Source: VXPQ01 sp964608315 (GTDB lineage Bacteria > Bacteroidota > Rhodothermia > Rhodothermales > VXPQ01). Taken from it: a stretch of 64,000 bases of DNA. Below, piece by piece: positions 44,183-52,683 of the stretch. The DNA is taken from contig CAZSNF010000002.1 in NCBI GenBank assembly GCA_964608315.1, positions 124,001 through 188,000 on the forward strand, read 5' to 3'. How positions within the stretch are numbered: the stretch's first letter is position 1; each line of letters opens with the position of its first letter. Under the pieces are notes generated by a model. That model made no database searches. It saw only the letters and a list, made by a program, of their open reading frames with translations, and was not told the DNA's origin. Both the position numbers and the translations under genes were made by a program.

Positions 44183-44559
44183 GATGCTTTAACCCATTGC
44201 TGCCTCAAAGGTACTCTTTCTTTGGGGCCACGTTTCAAATATACGAATATATCCGGTGTATGATCCCGAAAATTCATCGCCTGCCGCCAAAAAATTTGAC
44301 ACAGGATTCCGCGAGGTTATGTCTTGACAACGATCCTGCCACTGAGGCGTACGCATCTTGCGCTGGAGTGGGACAGGGATGCTCCGCGAGATGGATCGGA
44401 AAAAAAATCGGCCCAGCGCCTTAAACTTCGAAACCTGTCCAAGCAATCCAAATCATATCTATCTCTAAACGGGTAATTGCGCTACCCGGAAAGAACATTT
44501 GTAATTTTTTATTTCATTTCAAAACAAAAATTTATCTGTAATTATTTCATGATTTTTAA

Positions 44560-45339
44560 TCATTTTTTGCAAATGACGGCATAGTGAGCATGATATATTC
44601 GAACCCAAACGGGGGCGCTCAAAACAGGCAACCATTTTTCTGTTAATAATTTTTGAATTTGCTTGATTTTATTTTCTTTTCCATAAGCAAATTTTAATGT
44701 ATCCTTATTGAAAATAGGCGCGTAAAGATATTCATCTATAATTTTGTATTTTTCTTGATTAATAAGTTTTTTGAAATTTTTCGACGTGAAAAATTGAACA
44801 TGTCCTGCACTATTATTGCTTCTGTCTTTAAAAACAGATTTCAACTTCCCGAAAAATAGATTTTCCAAAGGAACTTCCGCAATCAAATATTTGAAATTAA
44901 TCTGTCTAATTGCTTGCAAAAAAGCGTGTGGCTCTTCCAAGTGCTCAATTAGATGGCTTGCCACAATCACATCGAAAGCGTCTTCGTCAAAAGGATTGGG
45001 ATCCTTTGTAACATCAGCCGACTTGGCGTGAATTCCGGGGTACAAGTATCTCGCAAGGTTAATGGCGTCCTCCGAAAAATCCACGCCATAGCAATTGGCA
45101 GCCAAGCCTCGTCTCGAAATTTCTCCAATGACCGCGCCAGAGCCACAGCCCAATTCCAGAACAGAGTCAGGAATGATCTTCTGCCGGGTCATAAGCGTTT
45201 CGATAGAATCGACCTTCTGTATAGCGCCGCGGCGTAACCACTCTGCCTGATACGAAGCATTGTTCCTGAATTTCGCGGCATAATCGTCGCGACCGCTCCT
45301 TCCAGACCCCAAAGCAAAATTTCGATCATTTCCATTCAT
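44560..45339 (-). CDS. Class I SAM-dependent methyltransferase (AT-rich)
   Basis: 259 residues from ATG 45339; an in-frame TTG 21 codons upstream is also possible. The methyltransferase motif I is VLELGCGSGAVIGEI, followed by CYGVDFSEDAINLA and the Methyltransf_11/UbiE-like FDVIVASHLIEHLEEP. The substrate is not predictable, but the location inside a polysaccharide locus suggests a sugar. It is AT-rich like the FkbM gene downstream. The 44183-44559 gap holds only an 85-codon frame that I do not trust. Confidence 0.8.
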   Translation of the reverse strand: MNGNDRNFALGSGRSGRDDYAAKFRNNASYQAEWLRRGAIQKVDSIETLMTRQKIIPDSVLELGCGSGAVIGEISRRGLAANCYGVDFSEDAINLARYLYPGIHAKSADVTKDPNPFDEDAFDVIVASHLIEHLEEPHAFLQAIRQINFKYLIAEVPLENLFFGKLKSVFKDRSNNSAGHVQFFTSKNFKKLINQEKYKIIDEYLYAPIFNKDTLKFAYGKENKIKQIQKLLTEKWLPVLSAPVWVRIYHAHYAVICKK

Positions 45340-45676
45340 AAAACGACACGGATTATTTCGGATAACAGTTTCCGAATCTGCATAATGCGTGCGTTTGACC
45401 AAATGACGAGGAGCTATGTTCCAGGCAGATTTTCCATGTCCATGGGCAGCCGCAGGCTTCGGTTTCGTTCCTCGAAATCGACGACATTAGCGGGTTTTTG
45501 CAACGTCATGCAGCGCCGGAGGCCAATGCGGGAGACTGGAAACATCCTCCCGCGGGCTTGTCGGCGATAGATTGCAGGAATTGAGGCAGCCTTATTTTAT
45601 TAGGCATCGAAAATAGCGACTTAATATTTTAAGGCGAGCGTCTTCACACCCACCCCGCAGCCCCACGACCAGAACT

Positions 45677-45820
45677 CTACTCGCGCTCCCCCTTAGGCCG
45701 ATAATACGCCGTGGAACGGCTCAAAGCCAGGAGCGCGCACTGCCGAATCACAGGCAAGGAGTGGGCGCGATTTATCCGGGACCTGCGCTCGGCTACAGGT
45801 CGTGACCGAGCGCCTTCGAT
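45677..45820 (-). pseudogene. IS3 transposase OrfB, N-terminal remnant
   Basis: In the frame -1 to OrfA, residues RSRINRAHSLPVIRQCALL and SRSTAYYRPKGE match the N-terminus of IS3-type OrfB (family pattern HPLPVTRQC...SRSTYYYRP). Translation stops about 45 residues in, where full-length OrfB is around 270 residues and carries the DDE catalytic triad. The end coordinates on the N-terminal side are approximate because the overlap with OrfA is not precise. Confidence 0.65.
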
Positions 45821-46077
45821 AAAAAATCCGTCTCCAGCGAAAGTTGCTTTACCTGCGCCCGGAGCGCCTTGACCTGCTCCTCTTGCTCGTCGGAGCGGCT
45901 TCGCCTGAATGGCTCCTCCATGTTGGCGACGACCTGCTTCTTCCAGGACCGCACCAGGTTCGGATGCACGTCGAAGCGGGCGGCGATCTCGGCTATCGTA
46001 CCGTCGCCGCCAATGGCGGCAAGGGCTACCTTCGCCTTGAATTCGGGACTGTGGGTTCTGCGGACGCGTTTGGACAT
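45793..46077 (-). CDS. IS3 family transposase OrfA
   Basis: 94 residues. A helix-turn-helix of the HTH_Tnp_1 family (HSPEFKAKVALAAIGGDGTIAEIAARFDVHPNLVRSWKKQ in part) is followed by a leucine-zipper segment (EQVKALRAQVKQLSLETDFL), as in InsE/InsN-type OrfA. The ATG at 46077 fits the family start. It binds IS ends together with OrfB, but OrfB is truncated here. Confidence 0.85.
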   Translation of the reverse strand: MSKRVRRTHSPEFKAKVALAAIGGDGTIAEIAARFDVHPNLVRSWKKQVVANMEEPFRRSRSDEQEEQVKALRAQVKQLSLETDFLSKALGHDL

Positions 46078-46130
46078 GGAATGCCTCCATATGGGTTGCC
46101 TGGATCGGAACAAGATCGCAATTCTGTATC

Positions 46131-46356
46131 TTAAGGACACGCTGATTAAATCTGCTTCGATCAGCGCTTCACGTTTCGTGGGTACAGGACACTGTGCCTG
46201 CGTCGTTGAAATCAGCGGTAAACGCTGCGGATTCGGGGCATGGCGGACGTGAAGCGCCCTTCGGGAGGCTGCGAGAGGCACCCTAACTGTGTCATTCCTT
46301 GCCAGCGCGCCTCTCGCAGCCTCTGAACTTTGCACATTTAATCAGAGTATCCTTAA
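46131..46356 (+). repeat. MITE-like repeat, copy with internal deletion (226 bp)
   Basis: TTAAGGACACGCTGATTAAA at the left and TTTAATCAGAGTATCCTTAA at the right, with the family interior between. The segment between the two stem arms that includes the CATTATGTGGGGCCTGCCAC phrase in other copies is missing, which shortens it by about 35 bases. It separates the IS3 remnant from the second FkbM gene. Confidence 0.85.
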
Positions 46357-46366
46357 AAGTCCAAAA

Positions 46367-47191
46367 ATGCTGTCCAGCCAACCGGAATCACCTCTCCCCC
46401 TTATCCGAGCGAGCACACCCATGATGAAACGTTGGAAAAAATTGGGTGGATTGTGCCGGCGTCCGGGTTTTATCCCGGCACTGGTGCGGCATGGCGTGGC
46501 TGGCGGCATAGAGCATTATGCCATGGTAAAACACCTCGCGCCGCACACACTGATCGATGTGGGCGCCAACAAGGGGCAATTTTCGCTGGTAGTGCGCAAG
46601 CTATTCCCAAAAACCCGGATCATTGCATTCGAGCCGCTCCCGGAAGCGGCGGATCGCTACGAACGGCTTTTCAATGCTGACAGGCTCACCACATTGCACC
46701 GCCTGGCGCTGGATACCAGTGCGGGCGAACGCACCTTCTACGTGGCCGATCGCGGCGACTCTTCGTCCCTGTTTCGCCCGGGACCGGGACAAAAAACGGC
46801 TTTCGGTAGCGCATTATCTCACGAAATAACCGTTAAGACCGCCCGCCTTGACGAGGTAGTGAATCCGGAGGATTTGACCGCCCCGGTATTGCTGAAAATC
46901 GATGTACAGGGCGCGGAACAACATGTTATCCGGTCCGCAGAATGCTTGCTGGACCACATGGATCATATTTACGTGGAAGCTTCGTTTGTCGAACTGTACG
47001 ATGGGCAATCCCTTTTCAGCGATGTATTCCGCGAGCTGAACGCAAAGGGCTACCGCATACGCGGCGTGTTCAATCAGATAATCACCTCGGCATATAACGC
47101 CACGCAAGCCGACGTGCTGTTTACACGTGACCGTAGAAACAGCCCGAGAAATACCGACACACCCATTGGTCCCCCACTTCCGGCGAAATAA
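46367..47191 (+). CDS. FkbM family methyltransferase
   Basis: 274 residues from ATG 46367, 10 bases after the repeat; a second ATG at 46421 is possible. The core shows HTLIDVGANKGQFSLVVRKLFP, IIAFEPLPEAADRY, and the FkbM hallmark PVLLKIDVQGAEQHVIR. It probably methylates a sugar hydroxyl in the exported polysaccharide. GC content is similar to the operon, unlike the AT-rich FkbM at 43451. It is followed by the glycosyltransferase after 3 bases. Confidence 0.85.
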   Translation: MLSSQPESPLPLIRASTPMMKRWKKLGGLCRRPGFIPALVRHGVAGGIEHYAMVKHLAPHTLIDVGANKGQFSLVVRKLFPKTRIIAFEPLPEAADRYERLFNADRLTTLHRLALDTSAGERTFYVADRGDSSSLFRPGPGQKTAFGSALSHEITVKTARLDEVVNPEDLTAPVLLKIDVQGAEQHVIRSAECLLDHMDHIYVEASFVELYDGQSLFSDVFRELNAKGYRIRGVFNQIITSAYNATQADVLFTRDRRNSPRNTDTPIGPPLPAK

Positions 47192-47194
47192 ACA

Positions 47195-48295
47195 TTGCCC
47201 GTGTCTACTCTGGTTATCGGACGGTTTCCTCCCCCCTTTGACGGGGGCAGCCTCGCTACCAAGCGACTTGCAGACTTCCTGAGTGGGGAGACAGACATAC
47301 GCCGTCTGAATATAGAACCCCCTGTCGAGGCCACATCCAAAGCAAAGCGGCTGGCGCATTTTCTGCGGATACGCCCTCAACTCAGGAAGACGCTAAAACG
47401 GTATCCGCAAGCAACGATTCTGTGGCCTTCGGTTTCTCCCGATCTGGCGGGCCACTTTCGGGACATGCTGGTCACCCTGCCCGCCATCCGGCGAGATCAA
47501 CGGATTGTTGCCGTAGTACATTGGGGCAACTTTCATTCCCTGTTCGAATCAGGCATAATGTCGGCGACCGCCCGCCGCCTGGTGGATCGTGTAGACAGGT
47601 TCGTATTCCTTTCGCGGGGTCTTTCGAATCAGTGCGCGGCGGCGATTCCCGAAGAAAAACGTGTGGTCATTCCAAACACTATTGACGATGCAACGGTCTT
47701 GCCCCGACAGGAGGTCGAAGCCAAACGCCGGGAACGGACAGCGCGAGACAAACTGAACGTTTTGTTCGTGGGGCATATGATGCCTTCCAAGGGTTATCTC
47801 GACACGCTGGAGGCCATTCGCATGCTCGCAGTTCGTTCCGCGCCTGTCGAGGCGCATTTTGCGGGGGGCTGGATGAAACCGGCGGACCGGGAGGCTTTTC
47901 TGGCCCGGGTTGCATCGCATAACCTGGAGCATATCGTGTTCCATCACGGAGCCGTATCCGACCGCCAGGCGATGCGGGCGTTGCACCGGAACGCGGATGT
48001 TCTCGTGCTGCCGACCTGGTACCGAAACGAAGCGCAACCCCTGGCGATCATCGAAGCCCTCAACGCAGGTACGCCCGTCGTATCCACCCCCTACCGGGCC
48101 ATTCCGGACATGGTGGCAAACGGGCAAGAAGGCTATCTGGTCCCGCCCCGCAATCCCGAAGCCATTGCCGAAGCCCTTGAGGAACTCTGCAACCCGACCC
48201 GCTGGATCGATATGTCCATCCAGGCCCGGCAGCGCTTCGAAAACACGTTCTCGCCAGAGCGGGTAAGGGGGAAGTGGCTGGGGGTGATCGAATAA
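47195..48295 (+). CDS. Glycosyltransferase family 4 protein
   Basis: 366 residues with a GT-B fold: an N-terminal glycine-rich start (VIGRFPPPFDGGSLATKRL), LNVLFVGHMMPSKGYLDTLEAI, and the donor-binding region VLPTWYRNEAQPLAIIEALNAGTPVVSTP with the Glu-x7-Glu arrangement (E of NEAQP, E of IEALNAG). It transfers a sugar from an activated donor during repeat-unit assembly. The start is TTG 47195 or GTG 47201, with no clear ribosome-binding site. A near-copy of its last ~35 codons lies 2.2 kb downstream at 50541. Confidence 0.87.
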   Translation: MPVSTLVIGRFPPPFDGGSLATKRLADFLSGETDIRRLNIEPPVEATSKAKRLAHFLRIRPQLRKTLKRYPQATILWPSVSPDLAGHFRDMLVTLPAIRRDQRIVAVVHWGNFHSLFESGIMSATARRLVDRVDRFVFLSRGLSNQCAAAIPEEKRVVIPNTIDDATVLPRQEVEAKRRERTARDKLNVLFVGHMMPSKGYLDTLEAIRMLAVRSAPVEAHFAGGWMKPADREAFLARVASHNLEHIVFHHGAVSDRQAMRALHRNADVLVLPTWYRNEAQPLAIIEALNAGTPVVSTPYRAIPDMVANGQEGYLVPPRNPEAIAEALEELCNPTRWIDMSIQARQRFENTFSPERVRGKWLGVIE

Positions 48296-48310
48296 GACCT
48301 CTGAGGTTAT

Positions 48311-48566
48311 AGGACACTCTGATTAAATCTACTTCGATCAGCGCTTCACGTTCGTGCGTACAGGATATTGTGCTGGTGTCGTTGAAATCAGCGGTAAACG
48401 CTGCGGATTCGGGACATGGCGGACGTGAAGCGCCCTTCGGAAGACTGCGAGAGGCACTCTGGCTGTGTCATTCCTCATTATGTGGGGCCTGCCACATTGC
48501 TTCGTCATTCCTTGCCAGAGCGCCTCTCACAGCCTCTGACCTTTGCAGATTTAATCAGAGTATCCT
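48311..48566 (+). repeat. MITE-like repeat, full-length copy
   Basis: AGGACACTCTGATTAAATCT at the left and TTTAATCAGAGTATCCT at the right, flanked by TAT and ATA. The interior is the usual one (GAAGCGCCCTTCGGAAGACT, GAGAGGCACTCTGGCTGTGT). It has inserted into the 5' part of the HigB-like toxin gene; the toxin reading frame is open into the repeat, giving a chimeric ORF. Confidence 0.85.
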
Positions 48567-48569
48567 ATA

Positions 48570-48783
48570 CTTGCCGGGTTTCCGTGTCTATAGGGGAACT
48601 GTTTTTATGCATGGACGGCGCATTCATTATGGTCCCGGATATCGGGTATACTTCGCCAAAACGGGGAAAACAGTCATCCTTCTACTGTGCGGCGGCGACA
48701 AGAAAACACAGCGCACCGACATCCCCAGGGCGCAGCAACGACTCAGGGACTGGAAATCGAGACGCAGGGCAACCAAACCATAA
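48570..48783 (+). pseudogene. RelE/HigB-type toxin, N-terminus replaced by repeat
   Basis: The C-terminal half of a phage-derived Gp49-like/HigB toxin is clear: IHYGPGYRVYFAKTGKTVILLLCGGDKKTQRTDIPRAQ, which matches the family pattern YGPGYRVYF...LLLCGGDKSTQ.DI..A. The normal protein is about 95-100 residues; the first 40 or so are missing because a mobile repeat ends at 48566. Around 48590-48610 another frame reads SIGELFLC, hinting at a frameshift too. A restart at ATG 48607 would give 58 residues. These toxins cleave mRNA on the ribosome; this one is probably dead. Confidence 0.65.
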
Positions 48784-48795
48784 CATCTCGGAATC

Positions 48796-49152
48796 ATGAG
48801 CAACATGGGCGTAGACCACTTCGAATGGCTCCGGGGAGAGTTCCGGAAAGATCCTGCACTGGCAGCCGGATACCTGAAGGTGGCCACGGAAGAGGAACTG
48901 GTTATTCTTCTGGCTGCGCTTAAGAACGTCGCCGATGCATACCGGGAACAGCACCCGGATATAACCAGAAAGGCAGACAATCTGCGGGAGCGCCTGAACG
49001 ACATGCGGTGGCCGACACTTGCCGTAGGATATTCGCTCCCGGAGACCGCAAAGAACCAGCGCATGTCCAAAGGGCCCACTCACGCAAGCGGACGCCGTTC
49101 CCGTCGCCGCATGGAACAAGCCCGGACAGCGGCAACGGAAACCGGAAAATAA
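48796..49152 (+). CDS. Putative antitoxin partner of the HigB-like remnant
   Basis: 118 residues, 12 bases after the toxin remnant, where the antitoxin gene of this family usually lies. The N-terminal part (FEWLRGEFRKDPALAAGYLK, then EEELVILLAALKNVADAY) resembles the HigA-type antidote N-terminus with its YL..A and AL..VA.A pattern. I cannot see a convincing helix-turn-helix in the remainder, which is basic and ends in a low-complexity Arg/Ser tail. It could be a diverged antitoxin or an unrelated small protein. Confidence 0.4.
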   Translation: MSNMGVDHFEWLRGEFRKDPALAAGYLKVATEEELVILLAALKNVADAYREQHPDITRKADNLRERLNDMRWPTLAVGYSLPETAKNQRMSKGPTHASGRRSRRRMEQARTAATETGK

Positions 49153-49155
49153 GGC

Positions 49156-50439
49156 ATGGTCATTCGTTATCCGATTACGAGCGAGGTCCAGTCCGCATTG
49201 CAGCGTTTCCCGCGTATTGCGGAACGGATCGGCAGCGAGTTGCCGACATCCGATCGGAGCGAACTGGAAATTATCCGCCTGCTTGGCAACACGCATTACG
49301 AACATATCGAAGCGCTTCTGGCCTTCATAGACGACAATCTCCCCGCGTCCGGGAGTATCGGCAAGCGCGTTCTCAAGCAGACCGATTTATTAGGATTCCA
49401 TCGAGCGTTGTCGGAATTCGACTTGCTTGTACATCTTCAGGACGCAGCGGGCACGGTAAACGCGCAGGCAGTTTCTGATCGATCCAGAACAAAACGCTAC
49501 GACATCGACCTGACCGGCGGCGGGTCCCATGTACGCATAGAGGTCTATTGCCCTGCGGATTTCTTCGGCTACCAGTTAGTCGGGCGATATCTCCCAATGA
49601 TATTCAAGTACCTTGAAGTCGATGCGGGCTTCAAGGTAGCGCTTCGGCTCGAACACAAAAACGAAAACTACCATCCGCGGAACCCCTTCTTCGCCTACGA
49701 TATACGCCACGAGAGGGATGTCCAGCAGTGGCTCGATAATTTGAATACGGAAGCAGAAAAATGGATAATGAAGGCGAAAGCGGGAGATCATCTTACATTT
49801 CCGGGGCCCATCGAATCGCTTCTATTGTCCGTAACGCTTGAACACAAGTGTGAAAATGCGGACTGGCGCCTGGTCAGCTTTCTTCCCCCCGGACAATCGT
49901 CCGATACCCGATTGTTTTTCGAGATGGATACTACGCCGGAAGACACGGCCCGGAGCCAATGGGGGCGTAAACTGCTGGACAAGCTGCAAAAGCGCCAGTG
50001 CGGAACGTCCTCACCCGAATTCCTTCGCCTGCTTGTCGTCGACTTTTCGCTGGCCGATACGGGGTGGCCGGATTTCATCTGCTGGTCGAACATAGGGAAG
50101 CGGCTTGCCGAAACGTTCGACTTGCTTGTTGAGAAAGCAGGCTCCCCGCTTCCCTATGACGCCGTGCTGCCCGCGCAACTCAGCCGGGAATGCGGATTCG
50201 GCAAAATCATTCCATTGGACAACCAACGCACCAGGGAAATCGAAAGGGCGATACAAGCCGCATCGCTCGATCGCCCCTGCAAGCCTCACGATGCGGGGGA
50301 CCAGAAAAAAAAGATGGAAGAAATGCGGCGTTACGCAGCGTCGCAACAGCATCCTGCCCCCTCCTGTCAGCACATCGAAATCAACGACGATCCCGACTTC
50401 CGGGAACTGCTCGACAGCATTTCCGCCTTGCAGCGTTGA
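49156..50439 (+). CDS. Unknown 427-residue protein
   Basis: No family recognised. It begins 3 bases after the putative antitoxin gene. The protein is soluble-looking, with mixed alpha/beta content; notable stretches are RYDIDLTGGGSHVRIEVYCP, which reads like the core of a restriction-type nuclease (D-x(n)-E-V-Y), and LLVVDFSLADTGWPDFI. The C-terminal 60 residues are charged and Gln/Lys-rich. The D...ExY pattern near residues 116-131 makes a PD-(D/E)XK-like fold possible but unproved. Codon use is similar to the surroundings. Confidence 0.6.
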   Translation: MVIRYPITSEVQSALQRFPRIAERIGSELPTSDRSELEIIRLLGNTHYEHIEALLAFIDDNLPASGSIGKRVLKQTDLLGFHRALSEFDLLVHLQDAAGTVNAQAVSDRSRTKRYDIDLTGGGSHVRIEVYCPADFFGYQLVGRYLPMIFKYLEVDAGFKVALRLEHKNENYHPRNPFFAYDIRHERDVQQWLDNLNTEAEKWIMKAKAGDHLTFPGPIESLLLSVTLEHKCENADWRLVSFLPPGQSSDTRLFFEMDTTPEDTARSQWGRKLLDKLQKRQCGTSSPEFLRLLVVDFSLADTGWPDFICWSNIGKRLAETFDLLVEKAGSPLPYDAVLPAQLSRECGFGKIIPLDNQRTREIERAIQAASLDRPCKPHDAGDQKKKMEEMRRYAASQQHPAPSCQHIEINDDPDFRELLDSISALQR

Positions 50440-50540
50440 CGTTGCGTCTTTGAACGTAAGGGATTCCCTCTACCTCAACGGACCACGCTAACATCCGCTG
50501 AGCGGATAGAAATCCCATGCCGCCTTGTTTCGATGCACCC

Positions 50541-50645
50541 AACCCGGCTCGCTGGATCGATATGTCCATCCGAGACCGGCAGCGCTTCGAAAATACGTTC
50601 TCGCCGGAGCGGGTAAGGGGGAAGTGGCTGGGGTTGGGAAAGTGA
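50541..50645 (+). pseudogene. Duplicated 3' end of the glycosyltransferase gene
   Basis: The 35-codon frame NPARWIDMSIRDRQRFENTF and onwards to KWLGLGK ends in TGA and matches the last codons of the glycosyltransferase at 47195. By hand I count about 7 differences over the first 88 bases. It has no start and the rest of a gene is absent. The gap from 50440 to 50685 holds nothing else that I can identify. Confidence 0.75.
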
Positions 50646-50685
50646 ACAAATATGGGAGCACAGAGGCTCTTGTTCTTGCAATTAT

Positions 50686-51126
50686 CTATGGTAAAGTCGT
50701 AAAGACAGGAACGGAGGATGCCATGTTAAGAATTTTATTTGTGTCGTGCGAATCAAGGTAACAAAAAGATTGAGGTGGTACTTTACAACTTAATAGTTGA
50801 TTAATTTTTACTGGATTAGATAATTTGTAGACATTTCCTAATGCAAAATAACCAGCTTTTTCACATCCGAAAAAATAATCAAGAAAAAAATCATGAGTTA
50901 TGCCAGATCCATAAGATGTTTGACGCCAAACCTGTGACGGAGAACCTGCCATACAATGAATAACTTCAGTTGCCGCTACAATCATCTTTACAGGAGTTGT
51001 AGAATATAATACAAGATGTGAAATTTCTCGGGCAGGCATAATTTTTCGATATTCGAATCTTTTTTTACCAGAGAGAATGTTGGTAACATGCTCTGGATGG
51101 ACAGAAATCAATATTGCATTTTTCAT
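50686..51126 (-). CDS. ASCH/PUA-like domain protein
   Basis: 146 residues from ATG 51126. The start MKNAILISVHPEHVTNILSG is followed by KKRFEYRKIMP, the pattern of ASCH domains (a PUA-like fold that binds RNA or modified bases). VVAATEVIH-like and GYFALGNVYKL strands follow. It is AT-rich, and it starts 8 bases after the stop of the PIN-GNAT fusion gene on the same strand, so the pair is almost certainly co-expressed. Cellular role unknown. Confidence 0.75.
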   Translation of the reverse strand: MKNAILISVHPEHVTNILSGKKRFEYRKIMPAREISHLVLYSTTPVKMIVAATEVIHCMAGSPSQVWRQTSYGSGITHDFFLDYFFGCEKAGYFALGNVYKLSNPVKINQLLSCKVPPQSFCYLDSHDTNKILNMASSVPVFTTLP

Positions 51127-51134
51127 TTGAAACC

Positions 51135-52628
51135 TCACCCGATGTGATTTTGGATAAAGCAATGTAGATATTGTTCATGTGAAATTTTTCGGATACTCTG
51201 AATCGATCCTTCAATACCAGCCGCCATGAGAACATTACGGTTAACTGCCGGAAAATTACGAATAAAACGAAACAAAATTACCAAAGTCTCTCTTTGAAGC
51301 CATTTTTCTATTTTTTCTTTGGAATAAACTGTACGCTTGGATACCAATGATAATACTTTGTCAACATCGAATTCATGCTCAGCTTGTTCAACAATTCCCA
51401 CACATTCAACACTTTTTCGATCATGTGTTCTATAAAAAAACAAAAGATCACCTGGTTTAATTTGTGTTATATTAGAATGACATATATAAGCTTTTTTAAT
51501 TGTATTTGATTGTGAATTATACTGATTAGGATCATTTCTGAATAAACCCGCGGCGAAATAAAGGCTAATGTCAGGAAACAGATCATCATGATATTCTGGA
51601 CGAATAGGCACAATAAATTTATTTATGTCTTCACTATTCAGGTAATGCGGATAATATTTTATTGCATAATCCAAAGGAGATATGTTATCTGTTTTTAGCG
51701 TTGGTTTTAGCATTTTTTTTACATAAGTATCATCACGACCTTCATATTTTCCAACATATTCAAAACCATAATCTTCACAAAGTGAAACCAATTTTTCATG
51801 TTCTTGACCATGAATATGTAAATATACATACGAAATCGGAGTGCTAAGAGAAGAAGCATATTTAAATGCAGAAAACAGAAGCCTTTCTCCAAGCTTGCGA
51901 CCTCGCATTTTTTCACCTACCTTAAAGGTGCATAATTTCAAAGCCACGCCATCTAATGAATATTCGTCATCCGTGATTGTCGGAGAAAATTCTTCTTTAT
52001 AGATGCAAATGGCGTGCAAAATTTCTTTATCATTGACATTCCAGGCTTTGCGAAGTTCATTCGCTTTACACAAATACCATTCGTTAAACTGAGGATAATC
52101 ATCTCTCAATGAATTAAAAAATTCCTGTTGAACATCAAACTCATGGAGATGGTTATCTTGAATACCCAAAGGCGGAATAGATTCTTCATTTTCTGATTGT
52201 GATTCCAAAAATCTCAAAAATTGATCAGCACGATGAACCTTTTCTTGAATTTGAACCGCTTTCGCCTTCGTGTGAATTTTTTTATCATCGGTGACAAAGA
52301 GATGAATCGCGCCTCGACACAAAGCGTGAAGCAGAAGATTATCAACCCGATCCCGCTCATTATTTTGCGACCAACCATAGTCTTGTATATCCTTTTCGGA
52401 CAGGGACGGTGGAGCAGGAATGGACTGATACTGATCTAATCGGGAAAGAACAATCCTTCGTCTATTTTCATCGCGATCTCGATGAATATCTTCTCTCTGG
52501 ACAGGATGAATATACAAAACATGGCCATTTTGCTCGGACAATTTACGCATTTTGGCCAGAGACGGATCAAGCATCCGGCCGGTATCTTCCAGTGGTATCA
52601 AAATATTTGTGTCGATTAAAATGTTCAT
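51135..52628 (-). CDS. PIN-GNAT-EVE-like three-domain fusion protein
   Basis: 497 residues in three parts. Residues 1-125 look like a PIN ribonuclease: ILIDTNILIPLE (D6), EDIHRD near 46-51, RDRVDNLLLHAL (D96) and LFVTDDKKI (D114/D115) give the acidic quartet. Residues about 165-310 resemble a GNAT acetyltransferase, with the acetyl-CoA loop VGEKMRGRKLGERLL and CEDYGFEYVG. Residues about 385-497 (IKPGDLLFFYRTHDRKSVECVGIVE) look like an EVE/ASCH-type PUA fold. The gene is AT-rich relative to the chromosome and is followed directly by an ASCH gene. It is probably a toxin or defence effector. Domain calls are by eye; PIN is the firmest. Confidence 0.7.
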   Translation of the reverse strand: MNILIDTNILIPLEDTGRMLDPSLAKMRKLSEQNGHVLYIHPVQREDIHRDRDENRRRIVLSRLDQYQSIPAPPSLSEKDIQDYGWSQNNERDRVDNLLLHALCRGAIHLFVTDDKKIHTKAKAVQIQEKVHRADQFLRFLESQSENEESIPPLGIQDNHLHEFDVQQEFFNSLRDDYPQFNEWYLCKANELRKAWNVNDKEILHAICIYKEEFSPTITDDEYSLDGVALKLCTFKVGEKMRGRKLGERLLFSAFKYASSLSTPISYVYLHIHGQEHEKLVSLCEDYGFEYVGKYEGRDDTYVKKMLKPTLKTDNISPLDYAIKYYPHYLNSEDINKFIVPIRPEYHDDLFPDISLYFAAGLFRNDPNQYNSQSNTIKKAYICHSNITQIKPGDLLFFYRTHDRKSVECVGIVEQAEHEFDVDKVLSLVSKRTVYSKEKIEKWLQRETLVILFRFIRNFPAVNRNVLMAAGIEGSIQSIRKISHEQYLHCFIQNHIG

Positions 52629-52683
52629 GTTTACAAGGCGGTTTGCAAGATGTCTTCGCTATCCTTGTTTTCTATAAAAATTC

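Larger units (their letters stand above)
45677..46130 (-). mobile_element. Degraded IS3-family insertion sequence
   Basis: It contains a complete OrfA and only the first part of OrfB, in the -1 frame arrangement typical of IS3 elements. The right side abuts a MITE-like repeat at 46131; the left side stops at a TAG/TGA-rich junction near 45677. Most of OrfB (the DDE integrase) is gone, so it cannot move by itself. Exact IS ends were not found. Confidence 0.75.

Noticed and set aside
44189..44446. 85-codon minus-strand frame just upstream of the AT-rich FkbM gene
   Set aside because: No recognisable domain, and competing frames are equally long. It might be a remnant but I cannot support it.
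45385..45570. 61-codon frame between the AT-rich methyltransferase and the IS3 remnant
   Set aside because: Low-complexity basic translation with no family; the region is a junction of mobile fragments.
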